Shown one piece after another: positions 11,772-19,933 of a DNA stretch of 22,302 nt. Numbering within the stretch: the stretch's first letter is position 1; each line of letters starts with the position of its first letter. The notes below the pieces were generated by a model. The model saw nothing but the letters and a program-made list of their open reading frames with translations. It was not told where the DNA came from and searched no databases. The translations under genes were made by a program, and so were the position numbers. This DNA comes from a virus, in the IMG/VR virus record IMGVR_UViG_3300025133_000644, positions 1 to 22,302 of that record. One strand, given 5' to 3'.

Positions 11772-13685
11772 ATGGATAATTTTCAGCAATTCATTGTGAA
11801 GAGCAAGTATTGCCGCTGGGATGAAGAGAAGAAAAGGCGAGAAACTTGGGAGGAATGTATAGATCGTTACTATGACTATATTGAATCTCGTTTTGAGTTA
11901 TCTGGGCAGCTTGCGGACCTGCGAGATGCTACCCTTAACCGGGAAGTCTTCCCTTCAATGAGGGCTTTGATGACCGCCGGTCCTGCCGCTGAAGTGGATG
12001 ATGTATGCATGTACAACTGTTCATATATACCTATTAATAATATTCGATCCTTTTCGGACGTGATGTATGTCCTGTGCTGCGGTACTGGTGTTGGATTCTC
12101 TTGTGAAGCAAGTGTAATTAATGAGCTACCTGAAATTCCTGAGGATATTACCCGATCGCATGATACAATTATCTCGGTACCTGATTCGAGAGAGGGTTGG
12201 GCAGATTCATTTAGGTTATTACTAGCTAATCTTTATTCTGGGATCCACCCCACATGGGACACTAGTCTCATTAGGCCAGCAGGTGCTAGACTTAAGACCT
12301 TTGGTGGTAGATCTAGTGGCCCAGAGCCTCTGGAAAAGCTGTTTAGGTATATAGTAAAGGTATTCAATAAGGCCAAGGGCCGCAAACTATCATCACTTGA
12401 GGTACATGATATTATCTGTATGACAGGTGAGATCGTAATAGCTGGTGCTGTACGTAGATCAGCTCTCATCTCTCTCAGTGATCTACATGATCGAGAGATG
12501 GCTACTGCTAAGTCAGGTCCATGGTGGGAGAGCTCTGGACATCGCAGATTAAGTAATAACTCAGCGGTCTACGATACCAAGCCCTCCCTATCACAGTTCC
12601 TCGACGAGTGGGCGGCTATGTACAACTCACGTTCTGGTGAGAGGGGTATCTGTAATCGAGAGGCGTTGTCTATGCTTGCTGAGAGATCGGGAAGAGAAGT
12701 AGAAGGAATAGACTTCGGGACAAATCCCTGCTCAGAAATTATCCTACGTCCAAAACAGTTCTGTAATTTAACAGAGGTTGTAGTACGAGCAGACGATGAC
12801 CTTGATTCTCTATCTTCCAAGGTAGCTTATGCCACTATTCTTGGCACAATCCAGTCGGCCTGTACTAGGTTTTCTTACTTGGACTCTGATTGGCAAAGGA
12901 ACTGTGAGGAAGAGCGACTGCTTGGTGTATCCTTTACAGGTATCTATGACAACGGCCTGATGTGTGGGTTGAGGGGGACTCCTAAGCTTCGCTGGACTCT
13001 TCAGAAGCTCAAGGATGTTGTTCAAGAGACTAACCTTGTGTGGGCTGAGAGGCTTGGTATCAATCCAAGCAAGGCCATTACGTGCTGTAAGCCAAGTGGT
13101 ACAACCTCTTGCGTTGCTGGAACATCTTCAGGCATGCATCCTAGGTATTCAATGTATTATATAAGAAGAGCACGTATTGATATGCAAGATCCGATCTGTC
13201 AATTCATGATAGATCAGGGCGTTCCCCACGAGCCTTGTGTAGCTACCCCAGACAAGACCATGGTCTTCAGTTTCCCTATTGCGTCTCCAGCAGGGTGTGT
13301 AACTCAAGAGGGAATTGATCCTATTAAGCACCTTGATTTGTGGCTTGAGTACCAAAAGACTTGGTGTGACCATAAGCCTAGTATTACTGTGTCCTATACT
13401 GATGACAGTTTCCTTGAGACTGGTCAATGGGTATGGACTAATTGGGATTACGTGAGCGGTGTATCGTTCCTTCCCTATGATAATAATGTGTATGATCAAG
13501 CTCCGTTTGAAGCTATTAGTAAAGCTGAGTATGATCGTATGTTAGAACAAATACCTACATCTATTAACTGGGATGGATTATCTAAGTATGAAACTAAGGA
13601 TATGACTACCAGTTCACAAGAGCTTGCCTGCCAAGGCGGAGCGTGTGAAGTTGTTGATATTACGGAGAATACATATGCAACATAA
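11772..13685 (+). CDS. Class II (adenosylcobalamin-dependent) ribonucleotide reductase
   Basis: The 637-residue protein matches the monomeric B12-dependent ribonucleoside-triphosphate reductase (Lactobacillus RTPR, 739 residues). NPCSEI gives Asn318, the thiyl-radical Cys320 and Glu322; Cys331 in FCNL lies 11 residues on, as C408 and C419 do in RTPR. Cys83 (MYNCSYIP) is the other half of the redox pair (C119), and Cys620/Cys625 (ACQGGACE) are the C-terminal shuttle (C731/C736). CKPSGTTSCVAGTSSGMHP is the conserved substrate/phosphate loop. It reduces ribonucleotides to deoxyribonucleotides without needing oxygen or a second subunit, but needs cobalamin from host or environment. ATG 11772 has GAAGGAG upstream. 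It lies in the nucleotide module between exonuclease and virion genes; its 3' end overlaps the next gene by 11 bases. Confidence 0.95.
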   Translation: MDNFQQFIVKSKYCRWDEEKKRRETWEECIDRYYDYIESRFELSGQLADLRDATLNREVFPSMRALMTAGPAAEVDDVCMYNCSYIPINNIRSFSDVMYVLCCGTGVGFSCEASVINELPEIPEDITRSHDTIISVPDSREGWADSFRLLLANLYSGIHPTWDTSLIRPAGARLKTFGGRSSGPEPLEKLFRYIVKVFNKAKGRKLSSLEVHDIICMTGEIVIAGAVRRSALISLSDLHDREMATAKSGPWWESSGHRRLSNNSAVYDTKPSLSQFLDEWAAMYNSRSGERGICNREALSMLAERSGREVEGIDFGTNPCSEIILRPKQFCNLTEVVVRADDDLDSLSSKVAYATILGTIQSACTRFSYLDSDWQRNCEEERLLGVSFTGIYDNGLMCGLRGTPKLRWTLQKLKDVVQETNLVWAERLGINPSKAITCCKPSGTTSCVAGTSSGMHPRYSMYYIRRARIDMQDPICQFMIDQGVPHEPCVATPDKTMVFSFPIASPAGCVTQEGIDPIKHLDLWLEYQKTWCDHKPSITVSYTDDSFLETGQWVWTNWDYVSGVSFLPYDNNVYDQAPFEAISKAEYDRMLEQIPTSINWDGLSKYETKDMTTSSQELACQGGACEVVDITENTYAT

Positions 13686-13896
13686 TTTTGAAACTATTAA
13701 ACGCAAGATAGGGATGGGTGGGAATGTCCTGCCTGCTGAGGTTGTCTTATGTTTAAGAGAATTGTTATTTCAGTTTGATAGTATTAAGGAGAGACTTGAT
13801 GGACTGGAGACAAGTACCAAGAGTGGACAAGGAGCTGGTTCAGTATCTAAGGGAAAAGTTTCCGAGTCCAAAGTACAGTCCAACAGCAACAAATGA
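13675..13896 (+). CDS. Small hypothetical protein (73 aa)
   Basis: ATG 13675 overlaps the reductase stop and has CGGAGA 7 bases upstream; the frame is open further back (to 13624) only because it shares bases with the reductase. The 73-residue product has a helical middle (VVLCLRELLFQFDSIKERLDGLE, shown by hydrophobic spacing; about residues 22-44) and a Ser/Lys/Gly-rich, low-complexity tail. I do not recognise it. The last 98 bases are also coding for the next small gene in another frame. Being a coiled-coil-like helix with a basic tail, it may be a small structural or assembly protein, but this is a guess. Confidence 0.55.
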   Translation: MQHNFETIKRKIGMGGNVLPAEVVLCLRELLFQFDSIKERLDGLETSTKSGQGAGSVSKGKVSESKVQSNSNK

Positions 13897-13990
13897 TGAG
13901 CTTGTTAGACTAATGGCTATTCAGTATGGTATACAAGAGCTAATTGGGGCTATAGAAACTTTAATATCCTTACAGAGGAAAGGAACCTAA
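13799..13990 (+). CDS. Small hypothetical protein (63 aa)
   Basis: ATG 13799 sits 6-8 bases behind AAGGAGAG and starts a 63-residue frame (the frame is open to TTG 13775, but ATG is better placed). The product begins MDWRQVPRVDKELVQYLREKF, then a Pro/Ser segment (PSPKYSP) and a C-terminal helix (about residues 33-60) ending in QRKGT. No family is recognised. The structured composition, good Shine-Dalgarno and continuation beyond the end of the overlapping gene all argue for translation. It ends 1 base before the next ATG (13992). Confidence 0.55.
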   Translation: MDWRQVPRVDKELVQYLREKFPSPKYSPTATNDELVRLMAIQYGIQELIGAIETLISLQRKGT

Positions 13991-13991
13991 T

Positions 13992-14462
13992 ATGGGATTT
14001 TTTAACGATATACTTAGTGGAATTTCTGACATAACAGGTATTAGAGAAATTAGTCCTGAGTATACGAGAGAGTATGAAGAGACTAAAGTTCGTCGTCGAG
14101 TAGAAGCTGACCAGAGAAAAGCTCGGAAGGAACTTCAGACACGAATGAGGTCTAAGAATGCTGATATAAGAAGAAAAGCTAAAAAAGAATTCCATAGAAT
14201 GGAACAAGATCACGAAGAAAAGATTGGCAAACTTCGGAGGGATAGAACTGTTCTTCGTAATAAGAATAAAGAAGAAGCTCGTAAGCGACTAGCCATAGGT
14301 TCAAACACACCGGGTTCTACTACCAGTCCTACTGACTATATAGGAAAGGTCCAGAGTTTATCTAGGTTGGGTAACTTAACACCCCTAAGTTCAGCAGCAA
14401 AAAGCAGAGGCCATATACCACCACCCCTTGAACGGAGTGATATAGAGAGGAGACCTAAGTAA
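13992..14462 (+). CDS. Charged helical protein before the portal gene (156 aa)
   Basis: The 156-residue protein has a short hydrophobic N terminus (MGFFNDILSGISDITGI), a long, highly charged Arg/Lys/Glu helix (about residues 25-102) that is probably a coiled coil, and a Pro/Ser/Gly-rich tail (103-156). It is strongly basic overall. ATG 13992 has AAAGGAACC upstream. The stop overlaps the ATG at 14462 (TAATG). I do not recognise a family. A virion-internal or assembly role is suggested by its place immediately upstream of the portal and by the N-terminal start, which is similar to those of some virion proteins of podoviruses; it is not certain. Confidence 0.65.
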   Translation: MGFFNDILSGISDITGIREISPEYTREYEETKVRRRVEADQRKARKELQTRMRSKNADIRRKAKKEFHRMEQDHEEKIGKLRRDRTVLRNKNKEEARKRLAIGSNTPGSTTSPTDYIGKVQSLSRLGNLTPLSSAAKSRGHIPPPLERSDIERRPK

Positions 14463-14827
14463 TGGGAGGATTATTGGGAGGAGTTGATATGCCAACAGGA
14501 ATGAGTGCAGAAGACAGAAAGGGTCTTCTGGATCATGAGAATCTATTAGCTGCTGAGCGTGATAAAGAAGCACGGAATTTTCAAAGAGAACAAGACAAGT
14601 TACGACAGCAACAAGAAAAAGAAATACGCCGAGCTACCGAACTTCAGGAAGCTGACAGAATTCAGGCTTTAGAGGAAAGTGAACAGGCTGCCGCTGGCGT
14701 TGCCAGTACAGGGAACGAGGTTGCTCAGGCGGATAGAGACCGTAAGGTTACTGAGATGTGGGGAGCTTTAGATGCAGGACAAGATACCCGAACTACACCT
14801 AGTGTAGAAGAGCAGAGACCGGAGTAA
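14462..14827 (+). CDS. Gln/Glu-rich coiled-coil protein before the portal gene (121 aa)
   Basis: The 121-residue protein starts MGGLLGG, continues with a long charged helix (about residues 15-85) rich in Glu, Gln, Arg and Ala, and ends in a Thr/Pro/Glu tail (TRTTPSVEEQRPE). It is acidic, in contrast to the basic helical protein just upstream, and the TAATG overlap means that the two are made together, so they could pair. I do not recognise a family. Portal follows after 6 bases. Confidence 0.65.
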   Translation: MGGLLGGVDMPTGMSAEDRKGLLDHENLLAAERDKEARNFQREQDKLRQQQEKEIRRATELQEADRIQALEESEQAAAGVASTGNEVAQADRDRKVTEMWGALDAGQDTRTTPSVEEQRPE

Positions 14828-14833
14828 TCAAAT

Positions 14834-16423
14834 ATGAATACACACCTTGTAGATAGATTTAGAACATTAGACTCTTGTAGGACTTCTAAGTTAGAGAGAT
14901 CTAGGTATTGTTCTAGTCTTACTGTACCTTCTATTCTACCTCCAGATGGTTGGACAGAGCAGGACCAATTACCGCAACCGTATAGTTCTGTTGCAGCAAG
15001 AGGTGTTACCGCTATGGCTAGTAGGATGCTCAGTGCTTTGCTCCCATTAAATGATACCCCCTTCTTCAGATTTGATGTAGCCTCAGGGGCTCAGCCAGAA
15101 CTTGAGGTGTATTCTTATTTGAGCGATTTAAGTTATCAGGTTTACAACAAGTTATCCTCTGGTAATTTAAGAGAAACTATATATCAACTCCTCCAACACC
15201 TTATTGTGATTGGAGATGTGATGGTATTAATCGAAGATGATCTTAATCTGAGAATCATTAGGCTTGATCGTTTTGTTGTACGTAGAGATGTGTATGGAGA
15301 TATTGAAGAGGTTATTTATAAAGAGTATGAGGCTATGGCGGAAGAGAAGGATAACGCGGAGATGTTTACTTCCTCATTGGATATGGACAGCCGTCAAGGA
15401 TATAAGCCTCTCTACACCCAGCTTAAGAAAAAAGATAGGGGATGGGCATCAAGAACAGAAGACAAGGACGGTAACGTCACTAACTCTGGAAGTTATACCG
15501 TTCCAAACTTTACCGTCTTGAGATGGGCAGGTATTCCCGGAGAAAACTATGGTCGAAGTCATTGCGAGGATCTTATTGGTGACATCAAAGCATTGGAAGG
15601 ATTTACTGAGGGTTTGATTAATGGTATCACTGCCTCATCAATATTCTGGATGGCTGTAGATCCTACAGGAATGGCAGAGGTTGATGATATCAACGGCACG
15701 CCAACGGGAGGTTGGATTGGTGCTAGACCTAATGAAGTACATGTTGTATCTCCAGCTGCTACTATGAATCCTCAGATTGGACATACTCAGTCGGGTGTCG
15801 ATATTCTCCGTAGGGAATTAGGAAGAGCGTTCCTTATGGACAGTGCAGGCATCCCCAACAAAGATCGCGTTACTGCTACGGCTGTGAGAATGTTAGGCCA
15901 AGAACTAGAGAACGTACTTGGTGGAGCTTTCTCTGCCATTGCTAGAGATCTTATGAAGCCTTTGGTTTCTAGAACAGTATTCCTTATGATCAACAATGGT
16001 ATGGTTGATGATAGGTTACAAGGATTATTTAACAAAGAGGATGGTCTGTTGGATGTTGAAATCGTTACAGGACTTCAAGCATTGAGTCGAGAGTCCGATC
16101 TACAGAAGCTCATGCAAATGGGAGAGATGGTTAGAAACCTCCCAGAGCCAGCAGCTATGATGTTTAGATGGGATGAGTATGGAAAGGCTTTAATTACCTC
16201 CCTTGGCTTTAATGCTTCAATATGGGTTAAGAGTGAGGAAGAGGTGAAGAAAGAACAGATGGAACTGGCCCAAGCACAAGGGCAGATCCAAGGCGCTCAA
16301 CAAAATGAGTTGGCTGCCAATCAGATGGTACAACAAGTTATGGGTCAAGCAGCTCAACAAGACTTAGAACAAACCGGTGGGGCTGGTATCCAACAAGCAA
16401 TGCAGCAGATGCAAGGAGTATGA
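14834..16423 (+). CDS. Head-tail connector (portal) protein, T7 gp8-like
   Basis: The 529-residue protein (536 in T7 gp8) matches the T7-like connector: an N-terminal Arg-rich helix with SLTVPSILPP, then SSVAARGVTAMASRMLSALLPLNDTPFFRF, central GDVMVLIEDD and later WAGIPGENYGRSHCEDL, DKDRVTATAVRMLGQELENVLGGAFSAIARDLM-type elements (seen at about residues 335-375), and a Gln-rich C-terminal tail (from about 482). It forms the dodecameric ring through which DNA is packaged and to which the tail attaches. ATG 14834 is 12 bases after GGAG, a long spacing. Arginine codons here are mostly AGA/AGG, in contrast to the capsid gene. Confidence 0.95.
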   Translation: MNTHLVDRFRTLDSCRTSKLERSRYCSSLTVPSILPPDGWTEQDQLPQPYSSVAARGVTAMASRMLSALLPLNDTPFFRFDVASGAQPELEVYSYLSDLSYQVYNKLSSGNLRETIYQLLQHLIVIGDVMVLIEDDLNLRIIRLDRFVVRRDVYGDIEEVIYKEYEAMAEEKDNAEMFTSSLDMDSRQGYKPLYTQLKKKDRGWASRTEDKDGNVTNSGSYTVPNFTVLRWAGIPGENYGRSHCEDLIGDIKALEGFTEGLINGITASSIFWMAVDPTGMAEVDDINGTPTGGWIGARPNEVHVVSPAATMNPQIGHTQSGVDILRRELGRAFLMDSAGIPNKDRVTATAVRMLGQELENVLGGAFSAIARDLMKPLVSRTVFLMINNGMVDDRLQGLFNKEDGLLDVEIVTGLQALSRESDLQKLMQMGEMVRNLPEPAAMMFRWDEYGKALITSLGFNASIWVKSEEEVKKEQMELAQAQGQIQGAQQNELAANQMVQQVMGQAAQQDLEQTGGAGIQQAMQQMQGV

Positions 16424-16426
16424 TAA

Positions 16427-18151
16427 ATGACAATTGAAGCACAATCAGCAAACTTTGGGACAAGGACTGTGATAGCAGGATCTTCAATATACAAGACAGG
16501 CTCAAGTACAGATCTAACAAACTCTACTAATACTTTAGTATCCGAAAAGGTTAGTACTTCTACCACTAAGATCAAGGGTACAGAAATAGTGGCTGCCCTT
16601 AATATTGGTACAGCTTTTACTACTAATGGAACGGCGGCGGTAGCAGGAACCGCTAGTTTAACTTTAGCTGATTCCAAATATACGCTAGCTGATACTACCG
16701 GTACAACTCCTGCTTTGACTATCGAGACTCCTACTGCTACAAGAACGTTCTTTCAAGATAAATCAGGTACTGCGGGCACTGCTACCTTTACCTTTGATAA
16801 GGCTGCTGTTGTCGGGCAAAGCATTGCTATTACCATGGTTAAACCTGATGGGACTTCTGTTACTAAGGCTTTTAAATCTGCTGCGGTGGGCACAGCAAAC
16901 GGAACTGAAGCGTTGGGTTTCGTACAATTTGCTACATATGATTCAGGGTCTGTCGGTGACGCAGCTCAGGCTGAGGATTCTGCTGCTAACTTTAAGACAG
17001 CTTTAGAAAGTGCTGCGGGTTTTGGAGATACTGCCAATGGTGATCTCGTAAATGCATATGCTAATGTTACTTCCGTTGCAGAGGGTGCAGGGGCTGCACA
17101 GGGTAAAGTTATTATCGAAGCTACTAGACCGGGTACTGTGACTAATAAGGCGATAACACCTACAGCTACCTCAGCCTCGGCTGTAAATGCAATTGATACA
17201 ACTGGATTTGATTTCAGTAACGCAGATGCTTCATTTACAATACTTATTCCAACATCCGCAGGTGGCTTAGGTGGCACAGCTGTTACAATTGATTTGGATT
17301 GGGATATAGATACAGCTGTCGTTAGTGATGCAAATACCATTTCGATTGGTTGCTATGGTCTAACGGATGCACAGACTGCCGCTGCTATTATTAACGCTTT
17401 GAATGGAGTAACCTCCAGCATCATCGCCTATGCAACATCAGGCAACGGAGAAGCTTCTGATGACTTAGGTATCGTTGCTGCACAAGGTTCAAGTGATACT
17501 CAGATTACAATTACAATTGATGATACGGGAGAGGACACCAATCTTTCTGGTGCAATAGCTACAGCAGGTGGTGTGGATATGGTTGATGAAACCGACTTTA
17601 CTGGTGGTACTAAATGGAACGATGCTTGTAGTGTAGCGGTTCCTGCGGCAATGACGGGTGGGGTTGATGATACAGCATCACTGGCTCAGGCTGAGGTTAA
17701 CTTGTCTCATGGTGGTCGGTGGGCAGGATATAAGCTTGCGGAAGCTGTGAGCCATGCAACAAATGGGTTAGGTAACTATGGTCTTACGGCAACTAATGTG
17801 AATAATGTTGTTACGTTCACCGCTTTAGCTGGAGCGGCGGGTAACTCAACTACGTTTACTACGAACGCTTCATGGCCCCAACTTTCTACTGTCTTACCTC
17901 CTAAATATACTACAGGAGGTATAGATGCTACTCCGCCAAATCTTGCTTATCGAGTCTCGTTAGATGGTATCACCTATACAGATTGGACTGAGATAGTTTC
18001 CGATGTTGGGGCTAATGTTACAGGTATTAAATTAGGCACCTTTACTGTTCCTAATAGTGTTCCCTATATTCAGTTCGGTTTCAACACTAATTCTGGTAAC
18101 TTAACTTCTAAAACAGGAAGTGTATCCTTTGAATTTGTAGGTGGAATATGA
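16427..18151 (+). CDS. Large Thr/Ala/Gly-rich virion protein with repeated beta-rich domains
   Basis: The 574-residue protein is poor in Arg, Lys and Cys and rich in Thr, Ala, Gly, Ser and Asp, with mostly beta-strand patterning. Three degenerate units share the outline 'strand - AAxxLxxAI helix - strand - G(x)N-type turn' at about residues 115-250, 285-385 and 420-480; key segments are NFKTALESAAG, TAAAIINALNG and GYKLAEAVSHA. A C-terminal unit (about 505-574) has YRVSLDGITYTDWTEI, like a carbohydrate/immunoglobulin-type sandwich. I read it as a surface-exposed structural protein (head fibre, decoration or tail fibre-type); no named family can be assigned. In T7 no such gene lies between portal and scaffold. 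ATG 16427 is 1 codon after the portal stop; its stop overlaps the next ATG. Confidence 0.65.
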   Translation: MTIEAQSANFGTRTVIAGSSIYKTGSSTDLTNSTNTLVSEKVSTSTTKIKGTEIVAALNIGTAFTTNGTAAVAGTASLTLADSKYTLADTTGTTPALTIETPTATRTFFQDKSGTAGTATFTFDKAAVVGQSIAITMVKPDGTSVTKAFKSAAVGTANGTEALGFVQFATYDSGSVGDAAQAEDSAANFKTALESAAGFGDTANGDLVNAYANVTSVAEGAGAAQGKVIIEATRPGTVTNKAITPTATSASAVNAIDTTGFDFSNADASFTILIPTSAGGLGGTAVTIDLDWDIDTAVVSDANTISIGCYGLTDAQTAAAIINALNGVTSSIIAYATSGNGEASDDLGIVAAQGSSDTQITITIDDTGEDTNLSGAIATAGGVDMVDETDFTGGTKWNDACSVAVPAAMTGGVDDTASLAQAEVNLSHGGRWAGYKLAEAVSHATNGLGNYGLTATNVNNVVTFTALAGAAGNSTTFTTNASWPQLSTVLPPKYTTGGIDATPPNLAYRVSLDGITYTDWTEIVSDVGANVTGIKLGTFTVPNSVPYIQFGFNTNSGNLTSKTGSVSFEFVGGI

Positions 18152-18357
18152 ATGTCAAAGACAGTGGGTGGGAAAAATACAAGGTCCATGTGGTCCACGA
18201 ACTTGAGAGATCAAACAGAAGGCTCGGTGATATTGATAAAAGATTATCAAAGATAGAAAGCAAGCTTGCTGTTCTTGATACTAAGGTGTATGCTGCAACA
18301 TTTATCTTCAGTGCTTTTTGTACTGCTCTGTTTAACCTTGTAGCCGGGGGACTTTGA
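18148..18357 (+). CDS. XhlA-like coiled-coil/membrane peptide (69 aa)
   Basis: The 69-residue protein has a charged N-terminal part with a heptad-like helix (ELERSNRRLGDIDKRLSKIE, to about residue 45) and a single C-terminal membrane span (about residues 48-67, FIFSAFCTALFNLVAGGL). This is the layout of haemolysin XhlA/holin-associated peptides of phages, in which the helix lies in the cytoplasm and the span anchors it. XhlA-type proteins help lysis along with a holin, but no endolysin or holin is in the window. Alternatively it is a small virion or tail-chaperone component. ATG 18148 overlaps the previous stop (ATGA). Confidence 0.65.
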   Translation: MNVKDSGWEKYKVHVVHELERSNRRLGDIDKRLSKIESKLAVLDTKVYAATFIFSAFCTALFNLVAGGL

Positions 18358-18358
18358 T

Positions 18359-19930
18359 ATGGATAAAGGCACGCCCTTGAAAAGACTAGAGGTTATAGGG
18401 ACTGACTCTAATTCATGTCTCAAAGCCAATCATTCCAGCTTCCTTGGAAGAGGAACTAGGGATTTTATATTATCGCGGCGGCATGCCATACTAGAAAATA
18501 AGGGCTTCTTGGTTCCAGAAGATTGGGATACTTCTTGGGATATAAGTATTGGGCCTATTTGGACTCCAGAGCGATTAGGCTCGTCTGTTGTTAAGTGTTG
18601 GCTCTCCCCGGAGTATTTTCATCCGTGGGATCCCACATCTACTGAAACTCTAGTGTTTCAACCCCCCGAATCCTCGGCAGTAGACCGTACTATTACGTCT
18701 TCTGGATCTCAATCTGAAACTTCTGATACTATGAATGTTGGAAGTCATTATGATAATAGAAACAGGACAGTAATGGTATGGGATCTAAGTCAAATCCCCT
18801 CGACTTCTACAATTTCAGCGGCAACAATTACATTGAAACATCACTCAGATAATTGTAGTGGAGATAAGACAGTACAAGGATTTAGGCTCACTCAAACAGG
18901 TGTGAACGAGTCTTGTAGTTGGACCACGTATGATGGTTCTACTGGCTGGACCACAGACGGTGGGGATTACACAGAAACTAACGGCATCAGTCAAGTAATA
19001 GACTGCGATACAGGGTCGGACTTTGTTGATTCCTCCGCTGATCTTGTGGCCCTTGTTCAGGATGCTGTTGACAACCAATCAGGTTCTTTACGTATAATCT
19101 TTGCCGCCGAAGAAGAGATTGACGGCCCAGAATCAGGAGCTCAGAGGATTAAGTTCCATAGTAGTACGGCAGCCTCCTCCTCAAATAGACCAAAGATATC
19201 AGTGACATATGTAGACCCAGCCAAAGCTGCTAAATTATATCAGCTTGATGATAGATCAGGTAACGGAATAGAGTTCCAACAAAATGATAGCAGTGAGTAT
19301 CTACCAGATAAAAGTGACTTACTTAACTCTTTTGCAGGGGTATCTTTCAATGGGTCGAATGAGTTCTCAGAAGATGATTCCCATTCCGGGGATCAAGAGT
19401 TTGATGTAGGAACAGATGACTTTGCTTGTGCCTTACTGATAGACGTAGGAACGGCTTCTGGAGGAGAGGATTTTATTATCTCCAAAGGGCAATCTAGCAC
19501 TGGTTGGGGTATCAGTGTAGATACTAATCGAAGTGCTAAGGATATTTTCTTCAGAATAGGTGCTGATATCCTGACTTCCAGTAGTTCTTGGTCTTCCGCG
19601 AACGATATAATCTTAGTTGTTTGCGAGAGGAGTTCTAGCTACAGCAAGATACATGTTAACGGAGTTCTTAAGGCTACTTCTGGATCAGTACATAATGATG
19701 ATCCTGATACCAGTAATAATGTTTTACTAGGAGCAGTAAAGACTGTCTCAGGTAAAGATAGTTACTGGGACGGAAGCATCTATGAGATGGTATTCCTCAC
19801 AGGAACCTTATCATCAGATAACCGTGAAAATATTGAGGGATATATCTGTCATAAATTCGATAAATTAGATTTACTTCCGACAGATCATTCCTATAAAACA
19901 GTCCCACCAAGGGTAAACATAAAGGGTTGA
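18359..19930 (+). CDS. Adhesin-like virion protein with DNRLRE-type and LamG-type domains
   Basis: The 523-residue protein has an N-terminal part (1-90) without recognised domain, then a DNRLRE/CBM96-like domain (about 92-280; landmarks VGSHYDNRNRTVMVWDLSQI, ISAATITL, SCSWTTYDG, ISVTYVDP) and a concanavalin/LamG-3-like domain (about 290-510; GVSFNGSNEF, FACALLIDV, SKIHVNGVLKAT, WDGSIYEMVFLTGTLSS, IEGYICHKFD). The final 'IEGYICHKF' is typical of LamG domains in phage and marine bacterial surface proteins. These domains bind glycans or form rigid surface modules, so it is a good receptor-binding or head-fibre candidate. No signal peptide. ATG 18359 follows the XhlA-like stop by one base. Domain calls are from motif memory and not from a profile search. 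Confidence 0.75.
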   Translation: MDKGTPLKRLEVIGTDSNSCLKANHSSFLGRGTRDFILSRRHAILENKGFLVPEDWDTSWDISIGPIWTPERLGSSVVKCWLSPEYFHPWDPTSTETLVFQPPESSAVDRTITSSGSQSETSDTMNVGSHYDNRNRTVMVWDLSQIPSTSTISAATITLKHHSDNCSGDKTVQGFRLTQTGVNESCSWTTYDGSTGWTTDGGDYTETNGISQVIDCDTGSDFVDSSADLVALVQDAVDNQSGSLRIIFAAEEEIDGPESGAQRIKFHSSTAASSSNRPKISVTYVDPAKAAKLYQLDDRSGNGIEFQQNDSSEYLPDKSDLLNSFAGVSFNGSNEFSEDDSHSGDQEFDVGTDDFACALLIDVGTASGGEDFIISKGQSSTGWGISVDTNRSAKDIFFRIGADILTSSSSWSSANDIILVVCERSSSYSKIHVNGVLKATSGSVHNDDPDTSNNVLLGAVKTVSGKDSYWDGSIYEMVFLTGTLSSDNRENIEGYICHKFDKLDLLPTDHSYKTVPPRVNIKG

Positions 19931-19933
19931 TGT

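Noticed and set aside
13254-13267. 14-base perfect palindrome AAGACCATGGTCTT in the reductase gene
   Set aside because: It has no loop, so it would not form a useful RNA hairpin, and it sits in conserved coding sequence; probably chance.
13149-13499. 116-codon minus-strand open frame opposite the reductase gene
   Set aside because: The plus strand encodes conserved reductase sequence throughout.
16966-17340. 124-codon minus-strand open frame within the large virion protein gene
   Set aside because: It is a shadow of the Ala/Thr-rich coding strand, has no ribosome-binding context and would be the only minus-strand gene.
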